From Bradyrhizobium septentrionale (GTDB taxonomy: Bacteria; Pseudomonadota; Alphaproteobacteria; Rhizobiales; Xanthobacteraceae), in NCBI RefSeq assembly GCF_011516645.4, contig NZ_CP088285.1, positions 3,056,501-3,120,500 of the forward strand: a DNA stretch of 64,000 nucleotides, written 5' to 3'. The notes below the pieces were generated by a model. That model ran no database searches. It was not told the origin of the DNA and worked only from the letters and a program-made list of their open reading frames with translations. Shown piece by piece: positions 36,753 to 46,499 of this stretch. Numbering within the stretch: position 1 is the first letter of the stretch; every line of letters starts with the position of its first letter. The translations under genes and the position numbers were made by a program.

Positions 36753-38951
36753 CTATCTTCGCAGCACCGCGATGGTGCGGTTGGCGAAGGTTAGCCGTTC
36801 CGCCATCACTGACACGAAATAGGTCAGGAGCTTGTGGCTGAGCTCAGAGTCCTCGTCGCGGATCGCCGCGAACTGGTGGGTGTTCAGCACATAGAGCACG
36901 CTTGCCGTCTCGGCCTGGATGGTCGCGCTGCGCGGGGTGTGCGCGACGAGGCCCATCTCGCCGATCGTGGTGTAGCGGCCGAGGCTGCGCACCCGCGTGG
37001 TGCGGCCGTCCTCGGCCGGCACCATGATGCCGAGGCGGCCATCGAGGATGAAGTGCATGGAATCGGCGGCGTCGCCGGCGTGCACGATGATCTCGCCGGC
37101 GTCGACCTCGATGCGCTGGCAGCGCCGGATCAGCGTGTCGGCGTCGTCCTGGCTGTCGAGCATCGCCGTGAACCAGCCGCGCAGATCGGCTTCCTCCTGT
37201 GCAAGCTCTTGGTGTTGTCCGATGATCTGGTTCTCGCTCCACTCCAGCGCGCGATCGAGCTCGTCGATCATGGTAACGCCCTCGGTGATGAAATCGCTGG
37301 AGCGCAGCACCTGCTCGGCCTTGGCCGTGAGATGCACCAGCACCAGTTCGACGCCGACCTCATGCGCGCTGCGCTTGATCTGCGCAAAGCTGTAGGCCGC
37401 CGATGAATCGATGCCGGTGACGAGCTTGAAGTCGAACAGCAGATAGCGGCACTCCGGGTGCTCGCGCAGCAGCGTCTTGACGTGCTGGTACAGTCGGTTG
37501 GCGGAGCCGAAGAACAAATAGCTCTGCAGGGTCACCCCCTGGATCTTGCCGCCATGGGCCAGCAATACCTCCTGGTCGTCGCGCGAGCGATCCAGTGAGC
37601 TGCGATATTCCGAGCCGTCAAAGCCGTATTTAATCGCCTCGACCCGCGCCGCGCTGAGCGCAAAGGTGGCGCAGCCGATGATGACGCCGATCAGGATGCC
37701 GGGCACGAATCCCCAGGCCACGATGATGACGATGATCGCCAGCAGCGACACATATTCGGTCTGCGACAGCCGTTTGCGCGATTCGATCATCCATTTGTGC
37801 AGCTGGTCGGCGCCGAGATAGAGCAGCAGCCCGCCGAGCACGAATTTCGGCATGTAGCCGAGCAGCTGCGGCGCCACCGCCAGCATCAGAAGCGAGATGG
37901 CCGCAACCGTCAGCCCCGACAGCCGGCCCCGCCCGCCGCTGGAGAAATTGAGGATCGAGCGGCTCACCGAGATGCAGCCGGCATAGCCGGCCAGCGCGCC
38001 GGTCAGGATGTTGGCGAAGCCGGTGATGTTGAGCTCGCGCTCGAGATTGGCCTCGCGATGCACCGCGACCTCGATGCCGGTGGTGTTGAACAATGTGCTC
38101 GCCGCCGTGACGAAGACGACGGCGATCAGGTTGCCGAGCAGGTCCGGCACTGTTGACCACGGATAATGCCCAAGCTCGGCCATGTGCCACGGCAGCATGA
38201 AGGTCGATGCCGGCGGCGGCGCGAAGGTCCAGCCGGTCAGATGCGCTTCCTCGGGCGTGAGCCCGATGATCCAGAACGCGAGATGCGCCGCGATCACGCC
38301 GCCGACCAGGATGATCGGCAGGCCAAACGGTGTGCGCGAGCGATGCCAGGTCAGATACAACACCAGCGCCATCGCGCAGGCGGCGCTGAGCTCGGAAATC
38401 GTGATCACATTCGTGAAGCGGAACAGGGTGTCGTGCTGCACGGGGTAACCGGTAATCACCCTGACCGCACCCAGCACAATCAACAGGCCGGTCGCGCCGA
38501 GGAAGCCGCCGACCACGGGATAGGGGACGTAGCGGATCGCGCGGCCCATCCGCGTCAGGCCGAGGCCGCACAGCGTCAGGCCGGTGATGATGGTCGAGAG
38601 TCCGAGCGTGATCAGCGCGGGCCCGAGCAGCGGCGCCGCCGGATTGGCGGCACCGATGCGCTCGACCAGCGAGGCCATCAGGATTCCCGTCACCGCGGCG
38701 GTGGAGGTGTCGGGGCCGCCGACTGCGAACGGCAGCGAGCTGCCAAGCGCAATGAATGTCGCGAGCACGGCCGAGGAGATGAAAGTCGCCGCGACGCCGT
38801 ACGACAGATAGGGCGACAATGGCCCGGCGAAGATCAATAGCGCGTAGGACAGGCCGAACGTGATGCCGAGCACACTGGCCGCGCTCCCGCCGAGCACGTC
38901 GTGCATGGCCCGCCGCGCCCGCGAGCCGTAATAAGCCGATCGACCAATCAC
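36753..38951 (-). CDS. SulP-family transporter with STAS and cyclic-nucleotide-binding domains
   Basis: A 732-residue inner-membrane anion transporter or channel. Residues about 15-420 form the SulP membrane domain (10-14 helices; LGSSLPFAVGGPDTSTAAVT; GCISVSRSILNFSSGGRGRL). A STAS domain covers about 460-570 (YLLFDFKLVTGIDSSAAYSF). A C-terminal cNMP-binding domain covers about 600-730, with GEMGL and PRSATIQAET in the phosphate-binding cassette. Transport could thus be gated by cAMP or another nucleotide. The substrate (sulfate, bicarbonate or other) cannot be told. Confidence 0.92.
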   Translation of the reverse strand: MIGRSAYYGSRARRAMHDVLGGSAASVLGITFGLSYALLIFAGPLSPYLSYGVAATFISSAVLATFIALGSSLPFAVGGPDTSTAAVTGILMASLVERIGAANPAAPLLGPALITLGLSTIITGLTLCGLGLTRMGRAIRYVPYPVVGGFLGATGLLIVLGAVRVITGYPVQHDTLFRFTNVITISELSAACAMALVLYLTWHRSRTPFGLPIILVGGVIAAHLAFWIIGLTPEEAHLTGWTFAPPPASTFMLPWHMAELGHYPWSTVPDLLGNLIAVVFVTAASTLFNTTGIEVAVHREANLERELNITGFANILTGALAGYAGCISVSRSILNFSSGGRGRLSGLTVAAISLLMLAVAPQLLGYMPKFVLGGLLLYLGADQLHKWMIESRKRLSQTEYVSLLAIIVIIVAWGFVPGILIGVIIGCATFALSAARVEAIKYGFDGSEYRSSLDRSRDDQEVLLAHGGKIQGVTLQSYLFFGSANRLYQHVKTLLREHPECRYLLFDFKLVTGIDSSAAYSFAQIKRSAHEVGVELVLVHLTAKAEQVLRSSDFITEGVTMIDELDRALEWSENQIIGQHQELAQEEADLRGWFTAMLDSQDDADTLIRRCQRIEVDAGEIIVHAGDAADSMHFILDGRLGIMVPAEDGRTTRVRSLGRYTTIGEMGLVAHTPRSATIQAETASVLYVLNTHQFAAIRDEDSELSHKLLTYFVSVMAERLTFANRTIAVLRR

Positions 38952-39127
38952 GTTGAAGAATATCCTGAAATTTCGCGGTCAGTCGTAGACGAGCGCGGCG
39001 CAGGACGACAGCAGTTTTTTGTGACGACGGGTTCCTAACGCGCGCACGCGAAAGCCCGGCGGCTGCATTGCCGTGGCTATCGTGGAAGATCAGTGCGTGG
39101 CCTATCGGGCGCGAAGCAACCTGCGCT

Positions 39128-40486
39128 TCATTGCCGATAGCGCGCTTTGATGCGCCTGGCCGAGGGCCCGAGCAGCGCTGACAAGGGCGTCCTCACTTTT
39201 TCCGGCACCAAAAGCCAGAGGTCGCGCGCCCTGCCTGTGAGAAGGCGAGGCGGCGGCGGTGGCGAACGGAGCTCGATCGGTGCGGTGAGAGGCAAATGCG
39301 GGGTCACTGCCGACCAGCTCTGTTGTTGCGCATCGATACGCACCAGCGCGAATGTCGGCCGCCGCTCGCGCGGTGGACCAAGCGTGCTGGCTTGCTCGAT
39401 CGCCTCGTCGATGTCGCTGACAAATCGGTGGTAGCCGTACGCGCCGCCTAGAATGACGTCGTGATAGGCGCGATCGACCATTTTTTGCAGGCTAGGCACG
39501 TCGGCGAGCCGCTTCAGCACGTCATCCAGATTCCTGTAGTCCTTCCGGAGCGGAATGTAGTGTTCGTCGGGCTTGATCACGTTGGAGTAGGATCCCTCGA
39601 ACAACACCAGCCCGGTCTTCAGTCCAATCGCCTCGAAGATCTTCGGGCTCATCTGGCCCATGCTGACATTGTTTTCATGCGGAGCGACGACGCGCCGGTA
39701 AAGCTCGTCATCGCTGAGATCCGGCTGCTCCTTCGCCATCGCCAGGACACCGCTGCGAATATCACCCCATGCGTCCATGATATTGGCGCCACTCTCGGTC
39801 CCGAGCATGGCTCTCGTGTCTGTCATGAAGGTGAACCAGGCGGAGCCGTTGACCCGCTTGTCTTCCTCCCATTCGATGTCGTGGGGGACATTCCGAGCGG
39901 CGCATTCAGCCTTCATCCGCTGCGCGATGGTGGATTTTTCGAATCCCAATTGCCCGTACCAGATCGGCAGCCTTCTTCCACGGTAAGCGAGCCAGAGGCG
40001 TCGTTCCGCCAGCGGCGTGGCCAACTCGAACGGCAGTTCGTCGGGAACATAGCCCGTCAGGCAGGATCTGAACCTCACGTTCGGCAGTTCGTCGGGCGGA
40101 TAGAACTTTTCGACAAACGGTTTGGGCACGGTCGTGAAGATCGTGTCGACGCCGAGCTTCCTGATCAAGGCGCACGCCTTCCGCGGCATGTCGTATTCGT
40201 CCTGGATCAGCAGCACCTTGGGTCCGCTGAACCTGGACACCAGTTCTACGAACGAGGGCGACATCGTTTCGAACGGCATGCGCACCGAAAAATGAATGAC
40301 AAGCGCATCGAACAATTCGAGTGGAAAGTCGGCCTTGCAATCGAACGTCGCGGCGGCATAGGCCACGTCATGCCTCGAATGGCGCTGGATCGCCATCAGG
40401 TGCTGACGGACGAATTCGGTGGCCAGGGCATTCGGGTCGTAGAGAACGAGAATGCTGTGCGATCTGGTCTGAATGACGCTATGCAT
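39128..40486 (-). CDS. Glycosyltransferase-like protein of unknown specificity
   Basis: A 452-residue soluble protein. The N-terminal half looks like a Rossmann-type domain (ILVLYDPNALATEFVRQHL; GPKVLLIQDEYDMPRKA). The C-terminal half has GTESGANIMD and SPKIFEAIGLKTGLVLFEGS, the kind of nucleotide-sugar-site pattern seen in GT-B glycosyltransferases (CgeB-like). No membrane segments. It starts 15 nt after the transglutaminase-like gene and must be co-transcribed with it. A role in decorating a surface glycan or protein is inference; an exact family is not recognised. Confidence 0.65.
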   Translation of the reverse strand: MHSVIQTRSHSILVLYDPNALATEFVRQHLMAIQRHSRHDVAYAAATFDCKADFPLELFDALVIHFSVRMPFETMSPSFVELVSRFSGPKVLLIQDEYDMPRKACALIRKLGVDTIFTTVPKPFVEKFYPPDELPNVRFRSCLTGYVPDELPFELATPLAERRLWLAYRGRRLPIWYGQLGFEKSTIAQRMKAECAARNVPHDIEWEEDKRVNGSAWFTFMTDTRAMLGTESGANIMDAWGDIRSGVLAMAKEQPDLSDDELYRRVVAPHENNVSMGQMSPKIFEAIGLKTGLVLFEGSYSNVIKPDEHYIPLRKDYRNLDDVLKRLADVPSLQKMVDRAYHDVILGGAYGYHRFVSDIDEAIEQASTLGPPRERRPTFALVRIDAQQQSWSAVTPHLPLTAPIELRSPPPPPRLLTGRARDLWLLVPEKVRTPLSALLGPSARRIKARYRQ

Positions 40487-40501
40487 CGGCGGCCCGCTGC
40501 C

Positions 40502-41317
40502 TCAACGATCTCCGGAATGCCGGTTTCGCAGAATGGAAATGGCCGGCGTCGGCCAATCGAACGGGTTGCCGTACCGCGTGAGATAGTCCTCGACCGTCGG
40601 GAAATAGTACAGGAGATCGGATGGTCGGAATTGCCCCTCCAGCAGTGCCGTAATGAAGGCAACTCTTGAAGCGCTGAGTTGTTCCGTCGCGCCGATGATC
40701 GCGATCGCATCAGGCGGAACCGGCTTGCCCGATGCGATATCGTCAAAGCTCGCGATGCAGGCGATGCCCAGGGTCGGATCGATTGCCAGATGCGGCGTCT
40801 TGCCGGGCTCGCTCACGAACAGCATCTGATGATTTCCGACGGCGCCTCCGTCCCATCCGACAAAGGAGAGCGGCCTGCGATCTGCTTCGCCGAGGAGAAG
40901 ACGTGAAAAATAATAGGTCAGCAGGCCGTAGTTCGAGCAGTCGAGATGCTCCGAGCGCAGCAGCTCACTGTAGTCCTGCGACGGACATCCTTTGCCGTAG
41001 GGCCTGAGATTATGCGCCGCAGTTGAGGCGAATACGTATAAAAGATCCGCGCGGGTCAGCCCTGACCAGGATTGCGGCAAACAGCGCTGCATGTGTTCCA
41101 GCGCCGTCGCTGAAACATCCCGCAGAACATCCGGTCGCTCGGACATCGCATCGCCGGTGATTGCGCCGAGGCGAGGCAATTCGACGATCTTGATCTGAGA
41201 TAGTGCGCGCGTTGTCCGTAGCGAAGATATTTTTTTTGCGAAACGAAGAAACATTTTGAAATCGAAGGCTGGCGAAAATATTTCGCTCCGCCTTCTTACT
41301 TCAATAAGCCGCTCCAT
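40502..41317 (-). CDS. Transglutaminase-like Cys-His-Asp protein
   Basis: A 271-residue protein without signal peptide or membrane segments. A likely papain/transglutaminase-type triad is spaced as expected: Cys127 in HLDCSNYGLLTYYF, His163 in GNHQMLFV and Asp180 in HLAIDPTLG. Such folds act as proteases, amidases or acyl transferases. Exact family is unknown. It heads a two-gene unit with the glycosyltransferase-like gene. Its 5' end and upstream DNA are more AT-rich than the surroundings (ATATTTTTTTTGCG near 41230), hinting at acquired DNA. Confidence 0.6.
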   Translation of the reverse strand: MERLIEVRRRSEIFSPAFDFKMFLRFAKKISSLRTTRALSQIKIVELPRLGAITGDAMSERPDVLRDVSATALEHMQRCLPQSWSGLTRADLLYVFASTAAHNLRPYGKGCPSQDYSELLRSEHLDCSNYGLLTYYFSRLLLGEADRRPLSFVGWDGGAVGNHQMLFVSEPGKTPHLAIDPTLGIACIASFDDIASGKPVPPDAIAIIGATEQLSASRVAFITALLEGQFRPSDLLYYFPTVEDYLTRYGNPFDWPTPAISILRNRHSGDR

Positions 41318-41558
41318 GACAGTCGCCGCCCCGGGATTGTGTCATCTCAACGATGCAATTCGGCGAGCGGGTTGTCAGGTTAAAAATCGGCAAAGCTTCT
41401 CATGGCAGCATGTGATCTTGTCCTACGGCGTGGTCACACTTCCCGCGCGCGCGGCGCAACGTGCTGATCGTTCGGCTGAATCGGCTTCACGCCCGCGGCA
41501 GGCGCTGCGGCCTCTGCTGCGTGGAGAGGCCGCCTTGCATCCGTCGGAACAGATGATC
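41318..41558. other. Intergenic, no gene recognised
   Basis: The 241-bp gap separates the two-gene unit from the crotonase gene, which ends at 41559 on the same strand. It is AT-richer at its left end, where the promoter for the two-gene unit should be, but no clear hexamers were found. The right part is ordinary GC-rich DNA. Confidence 0.35.
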
Positions 41559-42353
41559 CTATTCCTTGCCGAAGGCGCCGTGACGGCCGACGCCGGAGGC
41601 GAAGCGTGTTGCGCCCGACAGCGTCTCGCCCGAGGCGATCACATCGAGCCCGCCGCGCATCTCGTTCCTGATCGCCTCTTCCTCGTCGAGGTCCCACTGC
41701 CGCAGCGCCGACAGGCGGTCGGCGCGCATGCAGTTTTGCGGAAAGCGGGCGATGTCCTTGGCGAGCGCGATGGCGTGCGCGCGCGTCTCGCCCTTCGGCA
41801 CCAATCGATTGGCGAGCCCCATGCGATGCGCCTCGGCGCCGCCGACAGGGCGTCCGGTTAGGATCAGATCGATCGCCTGCGAATGGCCGATCAGCCGCGG
41901 CAGGCGGATGGTGCCGAGATCGATCAGCGGCACGCCGAAGCGGCGGCAGAACACGCCGAAGGTCGCGTCCTCGGCGACGACGCGCATGTCGGCCCATAGC
42001 GCGAGCTCCATGCCGCCGGCGACTGCAAAGCCCTCGATCGCGGCGATCACGGGTTTCGACAGCCGCAGCCGGCTCGGTCCCATCGGCGCGATCGTGTTGT
42101 GGCCGCCGATCTCGCGCTTCTTGTTGGGGTCGCCTGCCGCCACCGCTTTCAAATCGGCGCCGGCACAAAAATAGCCGCCGGTGCCGGTGAACACCGCGAC
42201 CGACGCGCTCGCATCGGCGTCGAAGGCTGTGAACGCGTCATACAGTTTGCGTGCAGTGGCGCCGTCGACGGCGTTGCGGCAATGCGGACGGTTGATCGAG
42301 ACGATGGTCACCGGACCATCGCGCTCGACGAGCACGGAGTCAGGTTCGGACAT
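41559..42353 (-). CDS. Enoyl-CoA hydratase/isomerase (crotonase family)
   Basis: A 264-residue crotonase. The CoA/oxyanion segment is FTGTGGYFCAGADLKAVAAG and the second oxyanion helix is GFAVAGGMELALWADMRVV. One catalytic Glu is probably in the GMELALWADM/EDATFGVFC region. It ends GRHGAFGKE as family members often do. It hydrates or isomerises an enoyl-CoA; the substrate is unknown. The ATG at 42353 is chosen because similarity begins at MSEPDSVLVERDG; upstream codons lie in repeat DNA. Confidence 0.92.
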   Translation of the reverse strand: MSEPDSVLVERDGPVTIVSINRPHCRNAVDGATARKLYDAFTAFDADASASVAVFTGTGGYFCAGADLKAVAAGDPNKKREIGGHNTIAPMGPSRLRLSKPVIAAIEGFAVAGGMELALWADMRVVAEDATFGVFCRRFGVPLIDLGTIRLPRLIGHSQAIDLILTGRPVGGAEAHRMGLANRLVPKGETRAHAIALAKDIARFPQNCMRADRLSALRQWDLDEEEAIRNEMRGGLDVIASGETLSGATRFASGVGRHGAFGKE

Positions 42354-42477
42354 GGGGCGCTCCCTGGGTGTTCTTGTTGTGCCCGGAGAGTGACACCAGT
42401 GGTGAGGTACGCGCAATCCCGCGACCACGAGCGCAATTTCCGTAGGGCGGCACGTCGCGGCGCACGCCGTTCTTTTC

Positions 42478-42583
42478 CCCGTCATCCTGAGGTGGGAGCG
42501 GAGCGAGCCTCGAAGGATGCACGGCCCCGCTGGTGGCCGTCGACCCTTCGAGGCTCGCTTTCGCGAGCACCTCAGGGTGACGG
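42478..42583. repeat. Dispersed palindromic repeat family A, copy 3
   Basis: Opens CCGTCATCCTGAGGTGGGAG and closes CACCTCAGGGTGACGG, inner arms CGAGCCTCGAAGG and CCTTCGAGGCTCG. It lies between purC and the crotonase gene; the whole gap 42354-42629 shows no gene. Confidence 0.85.
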
Positions 42584-42629
42584 CGATAGATCAAAAGTGA
42601 CGGTGATAGATCGAATATGAGGACGGTAG

Positions 42630-43544
42630 CTAAACCTTCAGCTCGGTCCCCGTCACGCGGCGGTAGGCCTCAAGGTAGCGCTTGCTGGTCGCGTCCACCA
42701 CGCTGGCCGGCAGCGGCGGGGCAGGCGCGTCGCCGTTCCAGCGGCCGGCGTGGCGCTCGACATCGAGATAGTCGCGCAGCGGCTGCTTGTCGAAGCTCGG
42801 CTGCGGCTGACCCGGCTTGTAGGCATCGACCGCCCAGAAGCGCGACGAATCCGGCGTCATCACCTCGTCGATCAGGATGATGCGGCCGTCCTTGTCGCGC
42901 CCGAACTCGAACTTCGTATCCGCGATGATGATGCCGCGGGCGCGGCTGGTCTGTTCGCCATAGCCGTAGACGTCGCGCGCCATCTTCTCGAGCGTCGCGG
43001 CAACGTCGGCGCCTACGATCTCGCGCACCCGCGCCACCGTGATGTTCTCGTCATGGCCGGCCTCGGCCTTGGTCGCCGGGCTGAAGATCGAAGGCTCAAG
43101 CTTCTCGCTCTCGACCAGGCCAGCCGGCAGCTTCTCGCCGGCAAGGGTGCCGTCGGCCGCGTATTCCTTCCACGCCGAGCCGGAGATGTAGCCGCGGATC
43201 ACGCATTCGACCGGGAACACGGTGGTGCGCTTGCAGAGCATCGCGCGCCCCAATATGTCGGCGCGATGGTTCTTGAGCTCAGGCACCGCGCGAATGATCT
43301 CGTCGGCATCGGCGCTGATCATGTGATGCGGCACGGTGCCTTCGAGTTGCCGGAACCACCAGGCGCTGATCTGGGTCAGCACCGCGCCCTTCATCGGAAT
43401 GGTTTCCGCCATCACGACGTCGAACGCCGAGATGCGGTCGGTGGTGAGCAGCAGCACCCGATCGTCGCCGACGGCGTAGATATCGCGCACCTTGCCGCGG
43501 CCGATCCGGGGCAGGGGCAAATCGCTTGAGAGCATCGCAGACAT
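42630..43544 (-). CDS. purC: Phosphoribosylaminoimidazole-succinocarboxamide synthase
   Basis: PurC joins aspartate to CAIR using ATP in purine synthesis. From the ATG at 43544 it has 304 residues; an ATG at 43535 is nearly as good. Family marks are [20 protein letters not shown] near the N-terminus, [19 protein letters not shown], and [11 protein letters not shown] with [13 protein letters not shown]. It is of the longer, SAICAR-synthase type found in alphaproteobacteria and yeast. Usually purC pairs with purS/purQ, but here it stands alone. Confidence 0.96.
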   Translation of the reverse strand: MSAMLSSDLPLPRIGRGKVRDIYAVGDDRVLLLTTDRISAFDVVMAETIPMKGAVLTQISAWWFRQLEGTVPHHMISADADEIIRAVPELKNHRADILGRAMLCKRTTVFPVECVIRGYISGSAWKEYAADGTLAGEKLPAGLVESEKLEPSIFSPATKAEAGHDENITVARVREIVGADVAATLEKMARDVYGYGEQTSRARGIIIADTKFEFGRDKDGRIILIDEVMTPDSSRFWAVDAYKPGQPQPSFDKQPLRDYLDVERHAGRWNGDAPAPPLPASVVDATSKRYLEAYRRVTGTELKV

Positions 43545-43626
43545 CGGCTTGGTCTTTCTAGGTGGCTTGCAAAGACGCGCGCCCGCACGAGGCGTGCGGG
43601 CGCCAGAGGCTATCACAGGAAATAGC

Positions 43627-44544
43627 TCACTCCGGCAGCGGAATGAACTCGTGTTCGTGCGGAACCTGCGCGAAACGCCCGGTTTTCCAGTCCTGTTTGG
43701 CCTGCTCGATCCGCTCCTTGGACGACGAAACGAAATTCCACCAGATGTGCCGCGGCCCTTCCAGGGCGTCGCCGCCGAGGAACATCATGCGGGTCGGCCG
43801 CAGCGTCTTCACGGTGATGCGGTCGCCGGGTCGGAAGATCAGGAGGCGCGGCCCCTCATGGCGGTCGCCTGCGATCTCGACCTCGCCGTCGACCAGGTAG
43901 ATCGCGCGTTCCTCGTGATCGGGGTCCAGCGGCACCGAGGTGCCGGCCTGTGCGGTGACCTCCGTGTAGAACCAGGGCGAGACCATGCTGACCGGCGAAG
44001 TGATGCCGAAGGCAGAGCCCGCGATCACGCGCGCGGTGAAGTCGCGCTCGGAGATCATCGGCAGGTCGCCCGCGCCATAATGCTGGAACGACGGCGCGAT
44101 CTCTTCCTTGCCCGCCGGCAGCGCGATCCAGCTCTGTAGTCCCAGCATCTTCTGGCCGTCGCGGCGCTGCACGTCGGGGGTGCGCTCGGAATGCGCGATG
44201 CCGCGGCCCGCGGTCATCAGGTTCATGGCGCCGGGCTGGATCTCCTGGATGTTGCCCTCACTGTCGCGGTGCATGATGCTGCCGTCGAACAGATAGGTGA
44301 CGGTGGCGAGCCCGATATGCGGATGCGGCCGCACGTCCATGCCCTTGCCGGCGAGGAATTGCACCGGCCCGAAATGGTCGAAGAAGATGAAGGGCCCGAC
44401 CATCTGCCGCTTGCCATGCGGCAGCGCGCGCCGCACCGCAAAGCCGTCGCCGAGATCGCGGGTGCGCGGCACGATGATCAGATCCAGCGCGTCGCAGGTC
44501 TGGGGATCGCCGAGTTCGGGATCGGTCGAGGGCTGCCAGCTCAT
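43627..44544 (-). CDS. Pirin-family protein
   Basis: A 305-residue bicupin of the pirin family. The N-terminal cupin holds the metal-ligand pattern [17 protein letters not shown] and [17 protein letters not shown]. Pirins bind Fe and some are quercetin dioxygenases; others act as redox regulators. Which applies cannot be told from sequence. It lies between purC and a repeat gap, on its own. Confidence 0.93.
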   Translation of the reverse strand: MSWQPSTDPELGDPQTCDALDLIIVPRTRDLGDGFAVRRALPHGKRQMVGPFIFFDHFGPVQFLAGKGMDVRPHPHIGLATVTYLFDGSIMHRDSEGNIQEIQPGAMNLMTAGRGIAHSERTPDVQRRDGQKMLGLQSWIALPAGKEEIAPSFQHYGAGDLPMISERDFTARVIAGSAFGITSPVSMVSPWFYTEVTAQAGTSVPLDPDHEERAIYLVDGEVEIAGDRHEGPRLLIFRPGDRITVKTLRPTRMMFLGGDALEGPRHIWWNFVSSSKERIEQAKQDWKTGRFAQVPHEHEFIPLPE

Positions 44545-44585
44545 GGAAAGTCTCCTTCTCTTTTGCCGCGATCATACTCTCTATC

Positions 44586-44755
44586 CGTCGTCCCGGCCAA
44601 GCCAACGGGTCGGCGCGAAGCGCCGCCCGATGACAGGCTCCGCGCGAGCCGGGACCCATAACCAGGAATGTAAGTTGATACGCAAAGCTGGGGCCCCAGC
44701 CTTCGCTAGCAACACACATCGGTGGTTATGGGTCCCTGCTTTCGCCGGGACGACG
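44586..44755. repeat. Dispersed repeat family E, intact copy
   Basis: A roughly 170-bp element from CGTCGTCCCGGCC to CGCCGGGACGACG with inner arms GGGACCCATAACCA and GGTTATGGGTCCC and a GCTGGGGCCCCAGC palindrome at the centre. A second copy at 50340-52972 is broken by two insertion sequences. Confidence 0.8.
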
Positions 44756-44816
44756 TAATACTTCTGACGTGGGCGCACGCGTGATAACAGCGTAAACTTG
44801 GAAACTGGAGGAGGCG

Positions 44817-45386
44817 ATGGTTTCTCTGATCAGGCCGGGCGCAAAGCTGTTGCAGGTCGATGGTCCCGCGATCGAGACGGAGCGGCTGCGGCCGTGGCGC
44901 GCGTCCGACATCGCCGACAACACAGCGATGCTGTCCGATCCCGAGACGGCGCGCTTCATCACGCCGGATCACCAGCCGGTCACCTCGGAGCTGAAGGGCT
45001 GGCGCAATGCCGCCGTCATCTCCGGCCATTGGGCGCTGCATGGCTTTGGCATGTTCGCGGTCGAGGAGAGATCCTCCGCCCGCTACATCGGCCGGGTCGG
45101 CCCATATTATCCACCGGAATGGCCGGGCTTCGAGGTCGGCTGGGGCATTGCCAAGGCACATCGCGGAAAGGGCTATGCGGTGGAAGCCGCGCGCGCCGCG
45201 ATCGACTTTGTGTTCACCAACTTCACCGTCGACCGGATCATCCATTGCATCGATCCGGCCAATATCGCCTCGCAGGCCGTGGCGCGGCGGCTCGGTGCGG
45301 TCAACGAAGGGCCGGGCAAGCTCGAGGGCGATGTGGTCGATATCTGGGTGACGACACGTCAGCGCTGGCAGCACGAGCCATCTTGA
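44817..45386 (+). CDS. GNAT-family acetyltransferase (RimJ/RimL-like)
   Basis: A 189-residue N-acetyltransferase: IETERLRPWRASDIADN at the N-terminus and the acetyl-CoA loop GWGIAKAHRGKGYAVEAARA near 120, then CIDPANIASQAVARRLGA. This is the RimJ/RimL side of the GNAT fold (protein or small-molecule N-acetylation). The ATG has GGAGGAGG upstream. It precedes the AraC-type gene by 31 nt and may be co-transcribed with it. Confidence 0.9.
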   Translation: MVSLIRPGAKLLQVDGPAIETERLRPWRASDIADNTAMLSDPETARFITPDHQPVTSELKGWRNAAVISGHWALHGFGMFAVEERSSARYIGRVGPYYPPEWPGFEVGWGIAKAHRGKGYAVEAARAAIDFVFTNFTVDRIIHCIDPANIASQAVARRLGAVNEGPGKLEGDVVDIWVTTRQRWQHEPS

Positions 45387-45417
45387 AAAACCTTGTCCGA
45401 CCGACGATTGTCCGGCA

Positions 45418-46476
45418 ATGACATCGGCCGCACTCGAACTCTCCCTGCGCAGCGCCAGCGTGGCGCTGCTGCTGGTGCTTGCCGCCTTGCTGCTCACTGA
45501 TTTTCGCAAGGCGCTGTCCGGGCGGCTTGCGGCCGCCTTCGCGCTTGGTTCGGCCGCGCATGCGGTGACCGCGTCGATTGGTGCCGGGCCGCCGGTCTCG
45601 GACTGGCACGCGCCACTCATCGCGCTCTCGACCGGCGATATCGTGGTCTTCTGGCTGTTCACGCGCGCGCTGTTCGATGACGCGTTTCAGCTGCGCTGGT
45701 GGCACGGTCTGATCTGGGCCGCGGTCGTGGCCTACAGCTTCGTCAATTGCATGTGGATTGCACCCGCCGGTCACGCGCGGGTCGCGATCATCATGGTCAA
45801 TTCGCTCACGCTCGTCTTCGTTGCGCTCGCGGTGGTGCAAACCATCGGATCGTGGTCGGCAGATCTGGTCGAGCGCCGCCGCCGCGTCCGCGTCTTCATC
45901 GTCGCCGCATCTGCGCTGTACGGCGGCATGAACGCGCTGCTTCAGATCGCCTATGCCGGCAGCCGCGTGACCGTGGAATGGGCCAATTTGCTGAACGTGG
46001 CCGTGCTCACCGCGATCGTGGCCGCAATCACCTGGGCGATGATGCGCGTCGACGGCGCCGACCTTTTCACGGTGCCGGCGGAGGCCGTCGTGCTGACGAA
46101 GCCGGCCGCGGTCGAGGAGGCGGCGGACCAGAGACTGGTCGATGCCCTGATGCGGCTGATGGCGGACGAGCGGCTCTATCGCCACGACAACGTCACGATC
46201 GGCACGCTGGCAACCCGGCTGAAGATCCCCGAATATCGTCTCCGGCGGCTGATCAACCAGCGGCTCGGCTACCGCAATTTCAGCGTCTTCCTCAACAATC
46301 ACCGGATCGAGGAGGCCAAGGCCGCGCTCGCCGATCCAACCCAGGCTGAAGTCCCCGTCATCACCATCGCGATGGACGCCGGCTTCCAGTCGCTCGGCCC
46401 CTTCAACCGCGCCTTCAAGGCGACCACCGGCGTGACCCCGACGGAGTACCGGAAGCTGAAGGCGAGCGTGGTGTGA
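45418..46476 (+). CDS. Membrane-anchored AraC-family regulator
   Basis: A 352-residue protein. Residues 1-215 contain about six or seven hydrophobic helices (for example ASVALLLVLAALLLTDF, VAIIMVNSLTLVFVALAVVQ, LLNVAVLTAIVAAITWAMM). A C-terminal AraC/XylS DNA-binding domain covers about 235-350, with two helix-turn-helix units (IGTLATRLKIPEYRLRRLIN; ITIAMDAGFQSLGPFNRAFK). Such one-component sensors read a signal at or in the membrane. The ATG at 45418 is 31 nt past the GNAT gene. The target is unknown. Confidence 0.9.
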   Translation: MTSAALELSLRSASVALLLVLAALLLTDFRKALSGRLAAAFALGSAAHAVTASIGAGPPVSDWHAPLIALSTGDIVVFWLFTRALFDDAFQLRWWHGLIWAAVVAYSFVNCMWIAPAGHARVAIIMVNSLTLVFVALAVVQTIGSWSADLVERRRRVRVFIVAASALYGGMNALLQIAYAGSRVTVEWANLLNVAVLTAIVAAITWAMMRVDGADLFTVPAEAVVLTKPAAVEEAADQRLVDALMRLMADERLYRHDNVTIGTLATRLKIPEYRLRRLINQRLGYRNFSVFLNNHRIEEAKAALADPTQAEVPVITIAMDAGFQSLGPFNRAFKATTGVTPTEYRKLKASVV

Positions 46477-46499
46477 GTGGTTGCCACGGGCTCCGCTGC

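Noticed and set aside
41434..42168. Alternative minus-strand frame across the crotonase gene
   Set aside because: The crotonase frame holds all family motifs and a normal C-terminus; the other frame is low complexity.
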